Positions 16,596-24,616 of a DNA stretch of 46,950 bases are shown piece by piece. A program made the translations under genes and the position numbers. Origin of the DNA: Pseudomonadota bacterium (lineage in GTDB: Bacteria > Pseudomonadota > Gammaproteobacteria > Burkholderiales > Burkholderiaceae_D); the NCBI GenBank assembly GCA_023422955.1, contig JAFAGG010000049.1:1-46950 (forward strand). The letters run 5' to 3'. Under the pieces are notes generated by a model. That model was not told where the DNA came from and did not search any database. It was given only the letters and a program-made list of their open reading frames with translations. Position 1 is the stretch's first letter; each line of letters opens with the position of its first letter.

Positions 16596-17534
16596 ATGAC
16601 GACACTAATTTATACACACGAAGCCTGTTTTGAACACCGTCCTGGTCCAGGACATCCTGAATCGCCGGAGCGTTTGCGCGCTGTCTTGGATGCATTGCAG
16701 AAGCCGGAATTCGAAGCGCTGCAATGGCGCGATGCCCCCATGGGAACGCGTGAACAAGTCTTGATGATACATACCGAGGACTTTGTCGATCACGTCGAAC
16801 GCGTTGCGCCGAGCACGGGTTATGCCGCGCTGGATGCCGGCGATACCGTGATGTCGCCGGGTTCGCTGGAGGCCGTGATGCGTTGCGTGGGCGCGGCCTG
16901 TGCCGGTGTCGATTCGGTGCTGAACAAGGACGTGCGCAATGTGTTCTGCGCGACCCGGCCTTGCGGCCATCATGCCGAGCCTGATCGCGCGATGGGATTC
17001 TGCGTGTACAACCAGGCCGCGATTGCCGCGGCGTATGCCGTTGAAGTGCACAAGCTGCAGCGGGTTGCGGTAATCGATTTCGACGTTCACCACGGCAACG
17101 GCACGCAGGAAGCTTTCTACAACCGTCCCGAACTGTTCTACGCATCCAGTCACCAGTCGCCGTTCTATCCCGGCACGGGCGCGCGCGGGGAACGCGGTGA
17201 ATCGGACAATATCGTGAATATCCCCTTGCCGCGCGGCTGCGATTCCGCCATGTTCCGCAAGCATATCGAAGAGGAAATGCTGCCGGAGATTCGTCGCTTC
17301 AATCCGGAACTGGTGATCATTTCCGCCGGCTTCGATGCGCATCATCTCGATCCGCTGGCCGGCCTGAGCCTGCAGGATGACGACTATCGCTGGGTCACGG
17401 AAGAACTGATGAAGATTGCCGACGAATGCTGCGAAGGCCGTGTGGTATCGGTGCTGGAAGGCGGCTATAGCCTGGAAGGCCTGGCTTCCGCCACTGCAGT
17501 TCACGTCAAGACGCTGATGGAAAAAAGCCAGTAA
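16596..17534 (+). CDS. Histone deacetylase family protein
   Basis: 312-residue zinc amidohydrolase of the HDAC/AcuC/acetylpolyamine amidohydrolase superfamily. Diagnostic stretches are HPESPERLRAVLDAL at the N-terminus, RPCGHHAEPDRAMGFCVYNN-like (RPCGHHAEPDRAMGFCVYN) with the paired catalytic histidines, DFDVHHGNGTQEAFY and SAGFDAHHLDPLAGL, which provide the Asp-His-Asp zinc ligands, and a late EGGYSLEGLA. The active site looks intact, so it should remove acyl groups from lysine, polyamine or another amide; which one is unknown. It stands alone, with a hairpin after the stop shared with the converging operon. Confidence 0.93.
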   Translation: MTTLIYTHEACFEHRPGPGHPESPERLRAVLDALQKPEFEALQWRDAPMGTREQVLMIHTEDFVDHVERVAPSTGYAALDAGDTVMSPGSLEAVMRCVGAACAGVDSVLNKDVRNVFCATRPCGHHAEPDRAMGFCVYNQAAIAAAYAVEVHKLQRVAVIDFDVHHGNGTQEAFYNRPELFYASSHQSPFYPGTGARGERGESDNIVNIPLPRGCDSAMFRKHIEEEMLPEIRRFNPELVIISAGFDAHHLDPLAGLSLQDDDYRWVTEELMKIADECCEGRVVSVLEGGYSLEGLASATAVHVKTLMEKSQ

Positions 17535-17571
17535 TCCTCGCAAAAATCATCACTGAAGTAAAAAAGAGTTT

Positions 17572-17600
17572 CCGGCAGCATTACCCATGCTGCCGGCCTT
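17572..17600. terminator. Terminator between converging transcripts
   Basis: A 9-bp perfect stem (CCGGCAGCA 17572-17580 with TGCTGCCGG 17588-17596) is followed on the plus strand by CCTTTT, and on the minus strand by AAACTCTTTTTT. It overlaps the stop of the DUF3305 gene and ends both the deacetylase and the formate dehydrogenase transcripts. Confidence 0.7.
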
Positions 17601-18021
17601 TTCTCGGCGCAGGCTTGTAATGCTCCTGCAGATATTTCCCCAGCCAGAGCTGGATCTCACCCGGCATCGGCACTCCATCTGCCGACTCGCCTGAATCCAG
17701 CATGCGCGTTCCTTCCATGTAGCTCACGGATGCATGAACCGGAATGGCGCGTTCTTCCTCCATCCTCCACAGCACGAATACCTTGGGTTCCGGTGCCGCC
17801 CAGTTTTCGAAGTAACCGTCATTCTCGTCGCGATACAGTTCCAGCGTCAGTCCCGAGACCAGGTAACTTTCAGTCGTGTCGCTCCATATCAATTGCTGTA
17901 CCGCAGGCAGATTGCCCTGATCCGGCACCACAGCAACGGCGGCCCAGCTATGCTCTGCCCATTGCGAATTCAGGCGGCGCTTTTGCATGATGACTGCAAT
18001 CGGCATTTCTTCCATGGGCAT
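17581..18021 (-). CDS. DUF3305 protein of the formate dehydrogenase operon
   Basis: About 146 residues. The pattern IAVIMQKRRLNSQWAEHSWA at the start, then SYLVSGLTLELYRDENDGYF and PKVFVLWRMEE, is that of DUF3305 (PF11749), a family I know from formate dehydrogenase clusters of alpha- and betaproteobacteria; no biochemical role is established. The ATG at 18021 has GGAG 7 bases upstream; the earlier in-frame ATG at 18051 lacks this. It is the last gene of the eight-gene minus-strand operon, 42 bases after the lipoprotein gene. The usual DUF3306 partner is not seen beside it. Confidence 0.8.
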   Translation of the reverse strand: MPMEEMPIAVIMQKRRLNSQWAEHSWAAVAVVPDQGNLPAVQQLIWSDTTESYLVSGLTLELYRDENDGYFENWAAPEPKVFVLWRMEEERAIPVHASVSYMEGTRMLDSGESADGVPMPGEIQLWLGKYLQEHYKPAPRKGRQHG

Positions 18022-18063
18022 GTTCAGTCTCCGGATTCGATGTGCCCGCAATAGGTTGCGGGC

Positions 18064-18786
18064 TCAGTTGGAAGCTGCCTTGGCCGGCTGCTTGATGTCT
18101 TCGCTGGGAGGAGCGGTTCCCAGCTTTTCGCTGCGAACGACAGTGGGCAGGCCAATGGCGCTGGTTTCACTCTGGCCCCTGCTCATGCCGTTCATGCCGC
18201 CGGAACTGTCCGCGGATTCCGTCTGCCAGCCGCGCTGTGCGGCCGTTTCTTGCCAGCGTTGAGCAACGCGGTCCATGGCCGCTGCCAGTTGCTGTTTTTC
18301 CTTCTCGGCTTTTGCCTTGGCCTCGGCTTCCTTGCTGGCCTTTTCCGACTCCGCGCTGCTGCTGCCACCGCTGTCGCCGCTCGAGGCTGGAGGATTCTCA
18401 GTGGCCGCCGCATCGGGTGTGGTTCCTCCCATTTCCGTACCGCTGACATTGCCTCCCGAGCCCTCAGGTATGCCCGGCGTGCCTTCCGTTTTTACCTGAG
18501 CTGTTCCGGTATCGCTTCCCCCGCGCGCCTGTTCAGATGAAGGTGCGGGCGGGCTTTGCGCAGGAGCCTTGGCGGGCACGAATACCGGAGAACCCTGGGC
18601 ATCCGGCTTTGCCTGAAGGGTGCCGTTCTTGGCCATTACATCTCCGCTCACCAAGCCGCCCGCAGTAACTTGACCTGGAAAGCCGGTTTGATTGCTCTCG
18701 CGTGCCTGTTCCTGGGACTCGCCGCAGCCGGCCAGGCCAAGCAGCAGGATCAATGAAGCAGCTATGCGGTGAGATTGCTTGAGCAT
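18064..18786 (-). CDS. Putative lipoprotein in the formate dehydrogenase operon
   Basis: 240-residue secreted protein of unknown function. The start (ATG 18786, with AAGGAG just upstream) gives a lipoprotein signal peptide LKQSHRIAASLILLLGLAGC with lipobox LAGC; the residue after the cysteine is Gly, which would not retain it in the inner membrane. The middle is low-complexity, rich in Gly, Ser, Ala and Pro, followed by a strongly charged helix (SEKASKEAEAKAKAEKEKQQ) that may be coiled coil. It lies 13 bases after the cytochrome b gene and so is clearly in the operon. I recognise no family. Confidence 0.75.
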   Translation of the reverse strand: MLKQSHRIAASLILLLGLAGCGESQEQARESNQTGFPGQVTAGGLVSGDVMAKNGTLQAKPDAQGSPVFVPAKAPAQSPPAPSSEQARGGSDTGTAQVKTEGTPGIPEGSGGNVSGTEMGGTTPDAAATENPPASSGDSGGSSSAESEKASKEAEAKAKAEKEKQQLAAAMDRVAQRWQETAAQRGWQTESADSSGGMNGMSRGQSETSAIGLPTVVRSEKLGTAPPSEDIKQPAKAASN

Positions 18787-18799
18787 GAAGGTCTCCTTG

Positions 18800-19897
18800 T
18801 CATCCATGGCTGGGCGGTGTGACGGGATCGCCAGCAACCGATCCGGGCGAGCGGGGCGGGCGTTTCGGATTGGGATGGCCCTTGAGTTCGTCGTACCAGA
18901 TTTCATGATGCTGCTGGGCCCATTCTTCATCTACCGTGCCGTAGCGCATGGCTTCATAGGCGCCGGGCGTGCCAACCGTGCCGATGTAGGCGTGGCCCAT
19001 GGTCAAGGCCATGTAGAGCGCGCCGGCACCTATATGGAAATAGTTGGCCCACTGCAGCAGGTAACGCGTGATGCCGAAATCGGACGCGGTATTGAGGAAA
19101 TAGGGGAAATTCAGCATGAGTCCCGAGATCGACATGATCAGCCCGAGGAACACGACGCCACCCCAGAACCAGAGTTTTTCGCCGGCATTGAAGAAGCCGG
19201 CCGGCACATGCTGGTGAGTGGCAATGCCGCCGCCTTTCTTGATCCAGTTCCAGTCCCAGTGCCGAAAGAAATTGCGATTGACGAAGGCGAAGAACATCAG
19301 GATGGAAGCAATGATGAACAGCGGGCCGATGAAATTGTGCAGGTACTTGGAGATGATGGCGACCCAGGAAAACGCGTCATGGCCTATCAGCGGCAGCAAG
19401 GTTACCTTGCCGAACATGACGATGATGCCGGTCAGCGCCAGGATGACGAAGGTGATGGCGGTGGTCCAGTGCACAAGTCTTTCCCATGCCGTGAAGCGTT
19501 GCAGGCGTCGTCCCGATTCGGGAGATGGCCGGGCGGGGCCGACAACCTTGTAGAAAATCAGGAGCAGAAAGGGCACGACCAGCAGTATCGTGCCGGTAAT
19601 GGTGGCAAGCGGACCGTTGCGCAGCAGGCGCCAGGTATTGCCGCCGCGCTGCAGTACCACATCCTGCTCTGGCATCAGGCCGGGCGGAACGATGTAATTG
19701 CGGTCGATATGGCGGCGTCCGGAATCGGGAGACATCCATCCCGGTTCGGGCGCATCCTTTTCCTGCTGCAGTATGGTCTGCTCTTCCGCATAGGCAGGCT
19801 TGGCGCTTTCATGGGGAACCGCAGCCCATGCTGCTGCAGCGAACAGAAGCAGCATGAAGGCGATCAGTAGGCGTTGCCAGGATAGTGAGGAATCCAT
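18800..19897 (-). CDS. Formate dehydrogenase gamma subunit, cytochrome b
   Basis: 365-residue membrane subunit that anchors the enzyme and passes electrons through two b hemes to quinone. A signal peptide (RLLIAFMLLLFAAAAWA) and about 80 periplasmic residues come before the first core helix (TITGTILLVVPFLLLIFYKV). Four further hydrophobic stretches follow, with conserved RFTAWERLVHWTTAITFVIL and the histidine-bearing ANYFHIGAGALYMALTMGHAY. The N-terminal extension is usual in betaproteobacterial FdoI-type subunits but absent from E. coli FdnI. Neighbouring Fe-S and catalytic subunits confirm the role. Confidence 0.92.
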   Translation of the reverse strand: MDSSLSWQRLLIAFMLLLFAAAAWAAVPHESAKPAYAEEQTILQQEKDAPEPGWMSPDSGRRHIDRNYIVPPGLMPEQDVVLQRGGNTWRLLRNGPLATITGTILLVVPFLLLIFYKVVGPARPSPESGRRLQRFTAWERLVHWTTAITFVILALTGIIVMFGKVTLLPLIGHDAFSWVAIISKYLHNFIGPLFIIASILMFFAFVNRNFFRHWDWNWIKKGGGIATHQHVPAGFFNAGEKLWFWGGVVFLGLIMSISGLMLNFPYFLNTASDFGITRYLLQWANYFHIGAGALYMALTMGHAYIGTVGTPGAYEAMRYGTVDEEWAQQHHEIWYDELKGHPNPKRPPRSPGSVAGDPVTPPSHG

Positions 19898-19910
19898 CGC
19901 TGTGCTCCTG

Positions 19911-20129
19911 TTACGGGGTGGTGCGGTTGTATTCGTTCTGCAGATGATTGCGGTTCATCAGCACGGCATTCCACGCCAGCCGGTCATTGTGGTAGTAGGT
20001 CTGGTGAGGCATGGTGTCGCGCTTTCCGTCATATTCGCCACTGTGCCAGACCGGGTTCTGGTCGACTTCCAGGCAGGCTGCGAGAACAAGCGGGAGCAGG
20101 GCAACGGTAGCGATGCGCAGGATTTTCAT
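19911..20129 (-). CDS. Tiny lipoprotein coupled to the Fe-S subunit
   Basis: 72 residues: a short signal peptide with lipobox LAAC (Cys19), then about 53 mature residues rich in polar and aromatic residues (HSGEYDGKRDTMPHQTYYHN). Its ATG overlaps the stop of the Fe-S subunit gene by four bases (20126-20129), and the cytochrome b gene starts 13 bases later. This tight coupling is what supports it as a real gene. I recognise no family; it could be an accessory or assembly factor of the formate dehydrogenase complex, which is inference. Confidence 0.75.
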   Translation of the reverse strand: MKILRIATVALLPLVLAACLEVDQNPVWHSGEYDGKRDTMPHQTYYHNDRLAWNAVLMNRNHLQNEYNRTTP

Positions 20130-20806
20130 ATCGGCAGCCTCCGCGGATTGTTCTGGAAGTCATCGGTCTTCTGGTTGGTACGCGGGGCGTTGCCTCTTGC
20201 GGCCGTCGTCTGTCCCGGCTTGGGATCGTAGGCAATATCCCAGCCCCAGAGTTCCGGTCCATAGCCGCGGGTTTCAACCCGGTTCTTGTAAATATTGGCG
20301 ACGATATTGGCATCGCCGCCGAGCAGGGCCTTGGTGCCGCACTGCTCGGCACAGATCGGCAGCTTGCCTTCGCTGATGCGGTTGCGGCCGTACTTGACGA
20401 ATTCCTCGGCAGAACCGTCCGGCTCCGGGCCGCCGGCGCAGAAGGTGCACTTGTCCATCTTGCCGCGATGGTTGAAGGCCCCGGTTTCCGGGAACTGCGG
20501 TGCGCCGAACGGGCAGGCCAGCGAGCAGTAGCCGCAGCCTATGCACTGGTCCTTGCTGTGCAGCACGATGCCGTCTTCGGTGTGATAGAAACAATCGGTA
20601 GGGCATACCGCCATGCAGGGCGCATCCGTGCAGTGCATGCACGCAACCGACAGCGAAAGTTCGCCGGGCTGGCCATCGTTGATGGTGACGACGCGCCGGC
20701 GGTTCACGCCCCACGGCGTTTCGTTTTCATTTTTGCAGGCGGTGACGCAGCCCATGCAATCAATACAGCGCTCGGTGTCGCAAAGAAATTTCATTCTGGC
20801 GGGCAT
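20126..20806 (-). CDS. Formate dehydrogenase Fe-S (beta) subunit
   Basis: 226-residue electron-transfer subunit with ferredoxin-type cysteine clusters: CIDCMGCVTAC (Cys14-24), CMHCTDAPCMAVCPTDC, CIGCGYCSLAC, and CTFC with the late CAEQC. Eighteen cysteines fit four [4Fe-4S] clusters. The ATG at 20806 follows CAGGAG; an earlier ATG at 20842 is less good. Unlike E. coli FdnH, which ends in a membrane helix, this chain ends without a hydrophobic segment. It lies between the catalytic subunit (14 bases upstream) and the tiny lipoprotein (4-base overlap). It carries electrons from the catalytic subunit to the cytochrome. Confidence 0.95.
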   Translation of the reverse strand: MPARMKFLCDTERCIDCMGCVTACKNENETPWGVNRRRVVTINDGQPGELSLSVACMHCTDAPCMAVCPTDCFYHTEDGIVLHSKDQCIGCGYCSLACPFGAPQFPETGAFNHRGKMDKCTFCAGGPEPDGSAEEFVKYGRNRISEGKLPICAEQCGTKALLGGDANIVANIYKNRVETRGYGPELWGWDIAYDPKPGQTTAARGNAPRTNQKTDDFQNNPRRLPI

Positions 20807-20820
20807 CTTGTTCTCCTGTC

Positions 20821-23685
20821 TCAGAATCTGGCCAGACGGCACAGCGACACCTTGGTTTCCTGCATCATGGTGACGATGTCATAACCGTAGGTCCAGCCGG
20901 TGTTAACCGCTTCGCCCAGTACGATAGGCGCCGCGCCTTCCGGATATTTCGGCCGCAAGTCTTCGCCCATCCACCAGCCGCCGAAGTGGAAGGGCATCCA
21001 GACCAGTCCCATGGGTACGCGCGGTGTGACGAAGGCACGGACCTTGAGGCGGGCACCGCTCGGCGTCTCGACCCATACAAACTGTCCGGTTTCGACACTG
21101 ATGCGTCCCGCATCCTGCGGATTCACCTCGACGAACATCGATTGCTGCAATTCGGCGAGCCAGGGATTGGAGCGGGTTTCATCGCCGCCGCCTTCGTACT
21201 CGACCAGCCGGCCCGAGGTCATGATCAGCGGATAGTCCTTGGAATAGTCGTGCGCTTGTACCGATTTGAACAGGGTCGGCAGGCGCCAGAAATTGGCCTT
21301 GTCTTCGTAGGTGGGGAATTCTTTCACCAGGTCGTGACGCGGTGTCATCAGTGGTTCGCGGTGCGCCGGCACCGGGTCGGGGAAGTTCCACACATTGGCA
21401 CGGGCGCGCGCATTGCCGAAGGGCGAAGCACCATGCATGATGGCAACCCGGATGATGCCGCCGGAAAGGTCGGTCTTCCAGTTCTTGCCTTCGGCCAGGC
21501 GCTGCTCTTCGGCAGTCAGCTCGTTCCACCAGCCCAGTTTCTTCAGCAGTAGGTGGTCGAATTCCGGATAGCCGGTATTGATTTCACTGTCCTTGGGTGC
21601 TGATCCTTCTGCGGCCAGCAGGCTTTGCCCTTCGTGTTCCACGCCCCAGTTGGCCCGGAATGCCAGGCCGCCTTCGGCAACCGACAGGTGCGTGTTGTAG
21701 AGGATGGGGGTGCCCGGATGTTTCAGTTCAGGCGTGCCCCAGCAGGGCCAGGGCAGGCCGTAATAATCGCCTTTGCAGGGGCCCCATTCCGCCTTCAGCG
21801 TGGTCGGGTTGAAGGTGTGCTTGTTTTCCATGTGCAGCTTGAGCCGCTCAGGCGAACAGCCGGTATAGCCTATGGTCCAGCAGGAACGGTTGATCTCACG
21901 GAGTATGTCTTCGATCACCGGCTCATTGTCGACCACCTTGATAAAGCGGCACATCTCTTCGGCGAAGCCGAACTTCTTCGCAAACAGATACATGATTTCA
22001 TGATCGGTCTTGCATTCGAAGATGGGCTGAATTACGCGCTCGCGCCACTGTATGCTGCGGTTGGAAGCGGTGCACGATCCCTGCGTTTCGAACTGGGTAG
22101 TGGCCGGCAGCAGATAGACGCCATCGGTGCGGCCGTGCATGGCTGCCGTCATGGTCGGATACGGATCGATCACCACCAGCATGTCCAGCTTCTCCATCGC
22201 CGCCTTCATGTCGGGCAAGCGGGTCTGGCTGTTGGGCGCGTGTCCCCAGTAGACGACGGCTTTCAAGGTATCGGGCTGATCGATGTGCTCGGCTTTTTCC
22301 AGTACGCCATCGAACCAGCGCGAGACCGTCATGCCCGGCCTTTCCATCAGAGCCTTGGAGGCGAAGCGCTTCTGCAGCCAGTCGTAATCAACGCCCCATA
22401 CAGTGCAGAAGTGACGCCATGCGCCTTCGGCAATGCCGTAATAGCCGGGCAGGGAATCCGGGTTCGGGCCGACGTCGGTGGCGCCTTGCACATTGTCATG
22501 GCCGCGATAGATGTTGGCGCCGCCGCCTGCGACACCGATATTCCCCAGCACTAGCTGCAGTATCGATAGCGCGCGCACATTGCCCGTTCCCGCAGAGTGC
22601 TGCGTGATGCCCATGCACCAGACCACCGAGGAGGGACGATTCTTGGCCAGCATTTCAGCCGCCAGTCTCATCGCGGATTCCGGCACGCCGGTGACATCGG
22701 CCACCTTGTCCGGCGTCCATTTCGCCACTTCCTTGCGTACCTCATCCATGCCGTAGGTACGGTCGCTGATGTATTTCTCGTCTTCCCAACCATTCTCGAA
22801 AATGTGCCACAGCAATCCCCAGGTAAAGGGAATGTCGGTGCCGGGACGAATGCGGATGTAATGATGGGCAAAGCGTGCAGTGCGGGTGAAACGCGGATCG
22901 ACCACGATCATCTTGGCGCCCAGTTCCTTCGCATGCAGGAAATGCAGCATGGAGATCGGATGCGCTTCGCAGGGATTGGAGCCGATGAACATGACCGCCT
23001 TGCTGTTGTGCAGGTCATTGAAGGAATTGGTCATCGCGCCATACCCGAAGGTCTGCGCCACGCCGGCTACCGTGGTCGAGTGGCAGATGCGCGCCTGATG
23101 ATCGCAATTGTTGCTGCCCCACAGGGAAACGAATTTGCGCAGCAGATAGGACTGCTCGTTGTTGTGCTTGGAAGAGCCTATCCAGAATATGGAATCGGGG
23201 CCGGACTTTTCGTATATCTGCAGCATCCGGTCGCCGATCTCGTTGATGGCCTGGTCCCAGGAAATACGCTCGTATTTTCCATTGACCAGTTTCATCGGAT
23301 AGCGCAGCCGGCCTTCGCCATGGGCATGTTCGCGTACCGAAGCGCCCTTCGCGCAGTGCGCACCCATGTTGAGCGGCGAGTCGAAGGCGGTATCCTGCCT
23401 GACCCAGATGCCATTCTGCACGATGGCTTCTACCGAGCAGCCGACCGAGCAATGCGAGCACACCGTGTGTTTCACCTGCATGTCGGAATTGAACTTGGCG
23501 GTGACATGGCCAGCCTGAGCCGGTTGCACGACGTTGAGCGGCAGCTTCTGGGCCAGCACGCCTACGCCGGCAGTAACGCCAGCCCGTTTCAGGAAAGTGC
23601 GGCGGTCCAGGGTGCCTACCGTGCGCGTGCTATTGATCAGGGAGACCGAAGCCGGTTTGCCGCCGGATTTTTTGGTAAGCAACAT
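20821..23685 (-). CDS. Formate dehydrogenase catalytic (alpha) subunit, Cys type
   Basis: 954-residue molybdenum or tungsten bis-pterin enzyme that oxidises formate to CO2. A Tat signal (DRRTFLKRAG, residues 28-37) sends it folded to the periplasm. The N-terminal [4Fe-4S] ligands are Cys76, Cys79, Cys83 and Cys111. The metal-ligand position, occupied by selenocysteine in E. coli FdnG, is Cys201 followed by His202 in QARICHSTTVAG; the codon is TGC, so no SECIS is needed. Further molybdopterin-binding motifs (IGSNPCEAHPISMLHFLHAK, WCMGITQHSAGTGNVRA) and the C-terminal TYGYDIVTM are intact. It follows a small Tat protein gene and precedes the Fe-S subunit gene. Confidence 0.97.
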   Translation of the reverse strand: MLLTKKSGGKPASVSLINSTRTVGTLDRRTFLKRAGVTAGVGVLAQKLPLNVVQPAQAGHVTAKFNSDMQVKHTVCSHCSVGCSVEAIVQNGIWVRQDTAFDSPLNMGAHCAKGASVREHAHGEGRLRYPMKLVNGKYERISWDQAINEIGDRMLQIYEKSGPDSIFWIGSSKHNNEQSYLLRKFVSLWGSNNCDHQARICHSTTVAGVAQTFGYGAMTNSFNDLHNSKAVMFIGSNPCEAHPISMLHFLHAKELGAKMIVVDPRFTRTARFAHHYIRIRPGTDIPFTWGLLWHIFENGWEDEKYISDRTYGMDEVRKEVAKWTPDKVADVTGVPESAMRLAAEMLAKNRPSSVVWCMGITQHSAGTGNVRALSILQLVLGNIGVAGGGANIYRGHDNVQGATDVGPNPDSLPGYYGIAEGAWRHFCTVWGVDYDWLQKRFASKALMERPGMTVSRWFDGVLEKAEHIDQPDTLKAVVYWGHAPNSQTRLPDMKAAMEKLDMLVVIDPYPTMTAAMHGRTDGVYLLPATTQFETQGSCTASNRSIQWRERVIQPIFECKTDHEIMYLFAKKFGFAEEMCRFIKVVDNEPVIEDILREINRSCWTIGYTGCSPERLKLHMENKHTFNPTTLKAEWGPCKGDYYGLPWPCWGTPELKHPGTPILYNTHLSVAEGGLAFRANWGVEHEGQSLLAAEGSAPKDSEINTGYPEFDHLLLKKLGWWNELTAEEQRLAEGKNWKTDLSGGIIRVAIMHGASPFGNARARANVWNFPDPVPAHREPLMTPRHDLVKEFPTYEDKANFWRLPTLFKSVQAHDYSKDYPLIMTSGRLVEYEGGGDETRSNPWLAELQQSMFVEVNPQDAGRISVETGQFVWVETPSGARLKVRAFVTPRVPMGLVWMPFHFGGWWMGEDLRPKYPEGAAPIVLGEAVNTGWTYGYDIVTMMQETKVSLCRLARF

Positions 23686-23697
23686 GCGGTGAGCTCC

Positions 23698-23916
23698 TTA
23701 GAGTAGATCTGCGGAACGGTAATATTTGCGAATATGCTCGGTCTCGTGATACGTACTGGGTGCCGCTGACAAGTCATCGGTGGCAACTGCGACAGCAGGA
23801 AGCGCGGGTTCCGAGGTTTTCTTGGCGAGCAGTGCAATAACGGCGACTGCGCCTGCAATTTTTGCGGTGGTCAGAAACCTGCGGCGTTGATGGTTGATGA
23901 CTGCAGTCTCATTCAT
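23698..23916 (-). CDS. Small Tat-signal protein of formate dehydrogenase
   Basis: 72 residues with a twin-arginine motif RRRFL (11-15) and one hydrophobic stretch (AGAVAVIALLA). The C-terminal YHETEHIRKYYRSA is characteristic of the short 'formate dehydrogenase region TAT target' proteins that precede catalytic-subunit genes in many Proteobacteria and Campylobacterota. Its exact role is not settled; assembly, or acting as an extra small subunit, are the usual suggestions. It starts 12 bases before the catalytic gene. Confidence 0.85.
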   Translation of the reverse strand: MNETAVINHQRRRFLTTAKIAGAVAVIALLAKKTSEPALPAVAVATDDLSAAPSTYHETEHIRKYYRSADLL

Positions 23917-23947
23917 GGCGTGTCCTCATGCAATTGGCCTTTTAGCC

Positions 23948-24616
23948 TTATGCCTCCTCGGTTTGCGCAGCTTCGCTCATGTCGAAGGCCTGTGCCTCGA
24001 TGTCGAAGAAGGCTTCGGCAAAATCTGCGACCAGCGAATAAAAACCTGCTCCGCTGGCCATTCGGATATCGGATAAGCAACGGCTATACCAGGGAGAGAT
24101 ATAAGTCAGGAAAAATTCCCTCTGCCTGCTCAAGGCTTGCGCCTGGCCACCGTTGATGCCGGTAATCATTACCCGCATCGCATCGCACAAGCCAGAAAGA
24201 TGATCTTCCAGTTCGTGGCTATGGGGCGCTCGCATCAATCCCAGCGACTGCAAATCTGCACGCAGATTCGCCAGAGGCTTTTCATTGAGGAATCCCGATA
24301 GATAGAGGGAGGCATAGGGATTGACCAGGGGAGTGCCGGTGCTGATGAATAAATCCTTGAATTCTTCATGCACTGCATCGACATGCGTAATGTCGGCGGC
24401 AAGCACCAGTTTTTCCCAGGCGCGCTCCAGCACACTGCAGGCATCATGCGCGCCCAGTGCATCAGCGCTGGCAAGGCCGCCCAGGAGATCGGCACTTGGC
24501 GGCGTCAGCAGGAAATGAGAAATCAGGGCATAAAAATCAGCCCTGGCCTGGTCTTCCGCCATCAGCGAGAAAGTGTTTGCCGTGCGGGGCGGCGCAGGGG
24601 AAGTGAGTAAGCTCAT
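23948..24616 (-). CDS. TorD-like chaperone for formate dehydrogenase
   Basis: About 222 residues of the TorD/DmsD/NarJ family of cytoplasmic chaperones that bind the Tat peptide and help load the molybdenum cofactor. Supporting stretches are ARADFYALISHFLLTPP, then EEFKDLFISTGTPLVNPYAS with the family's Y/S-rich turn, and REFFLTYISPWYSR. The start is uncertain: the ATG at 24616 has AGGA about 10 bases upstream, and ATGs at 24652 and 24667 are in frame. It heads the operon; the next gene begins 31 bases after its stop. Confidence 0.88.
   Translation of the reverse strand: MSLLTSPAPPRTANTFSLMAEDQARADFYALISHFLLTPPSADLLGGLASADALGAHDACSVLERAWEKLVLAADITHVDAVHEEFKDLFISTGTPLVNPYASLYLSGFLNEKPLANLRADLQSLGLMRAPHSHELEDHLSGLCDAMRVMITGINGGQAQALSRQREFFLTYISPWYSRCLSDIRMASGAGFYSLVADFAEAFFDIEAQAFDMSEAAQTEEA

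Noticed and set aside
22597..23706. A 369-codon open frame antisense to the formate dehydrogenase alpha gene
   Set aside because: Shadow of the conserved catalytic subunit gene.
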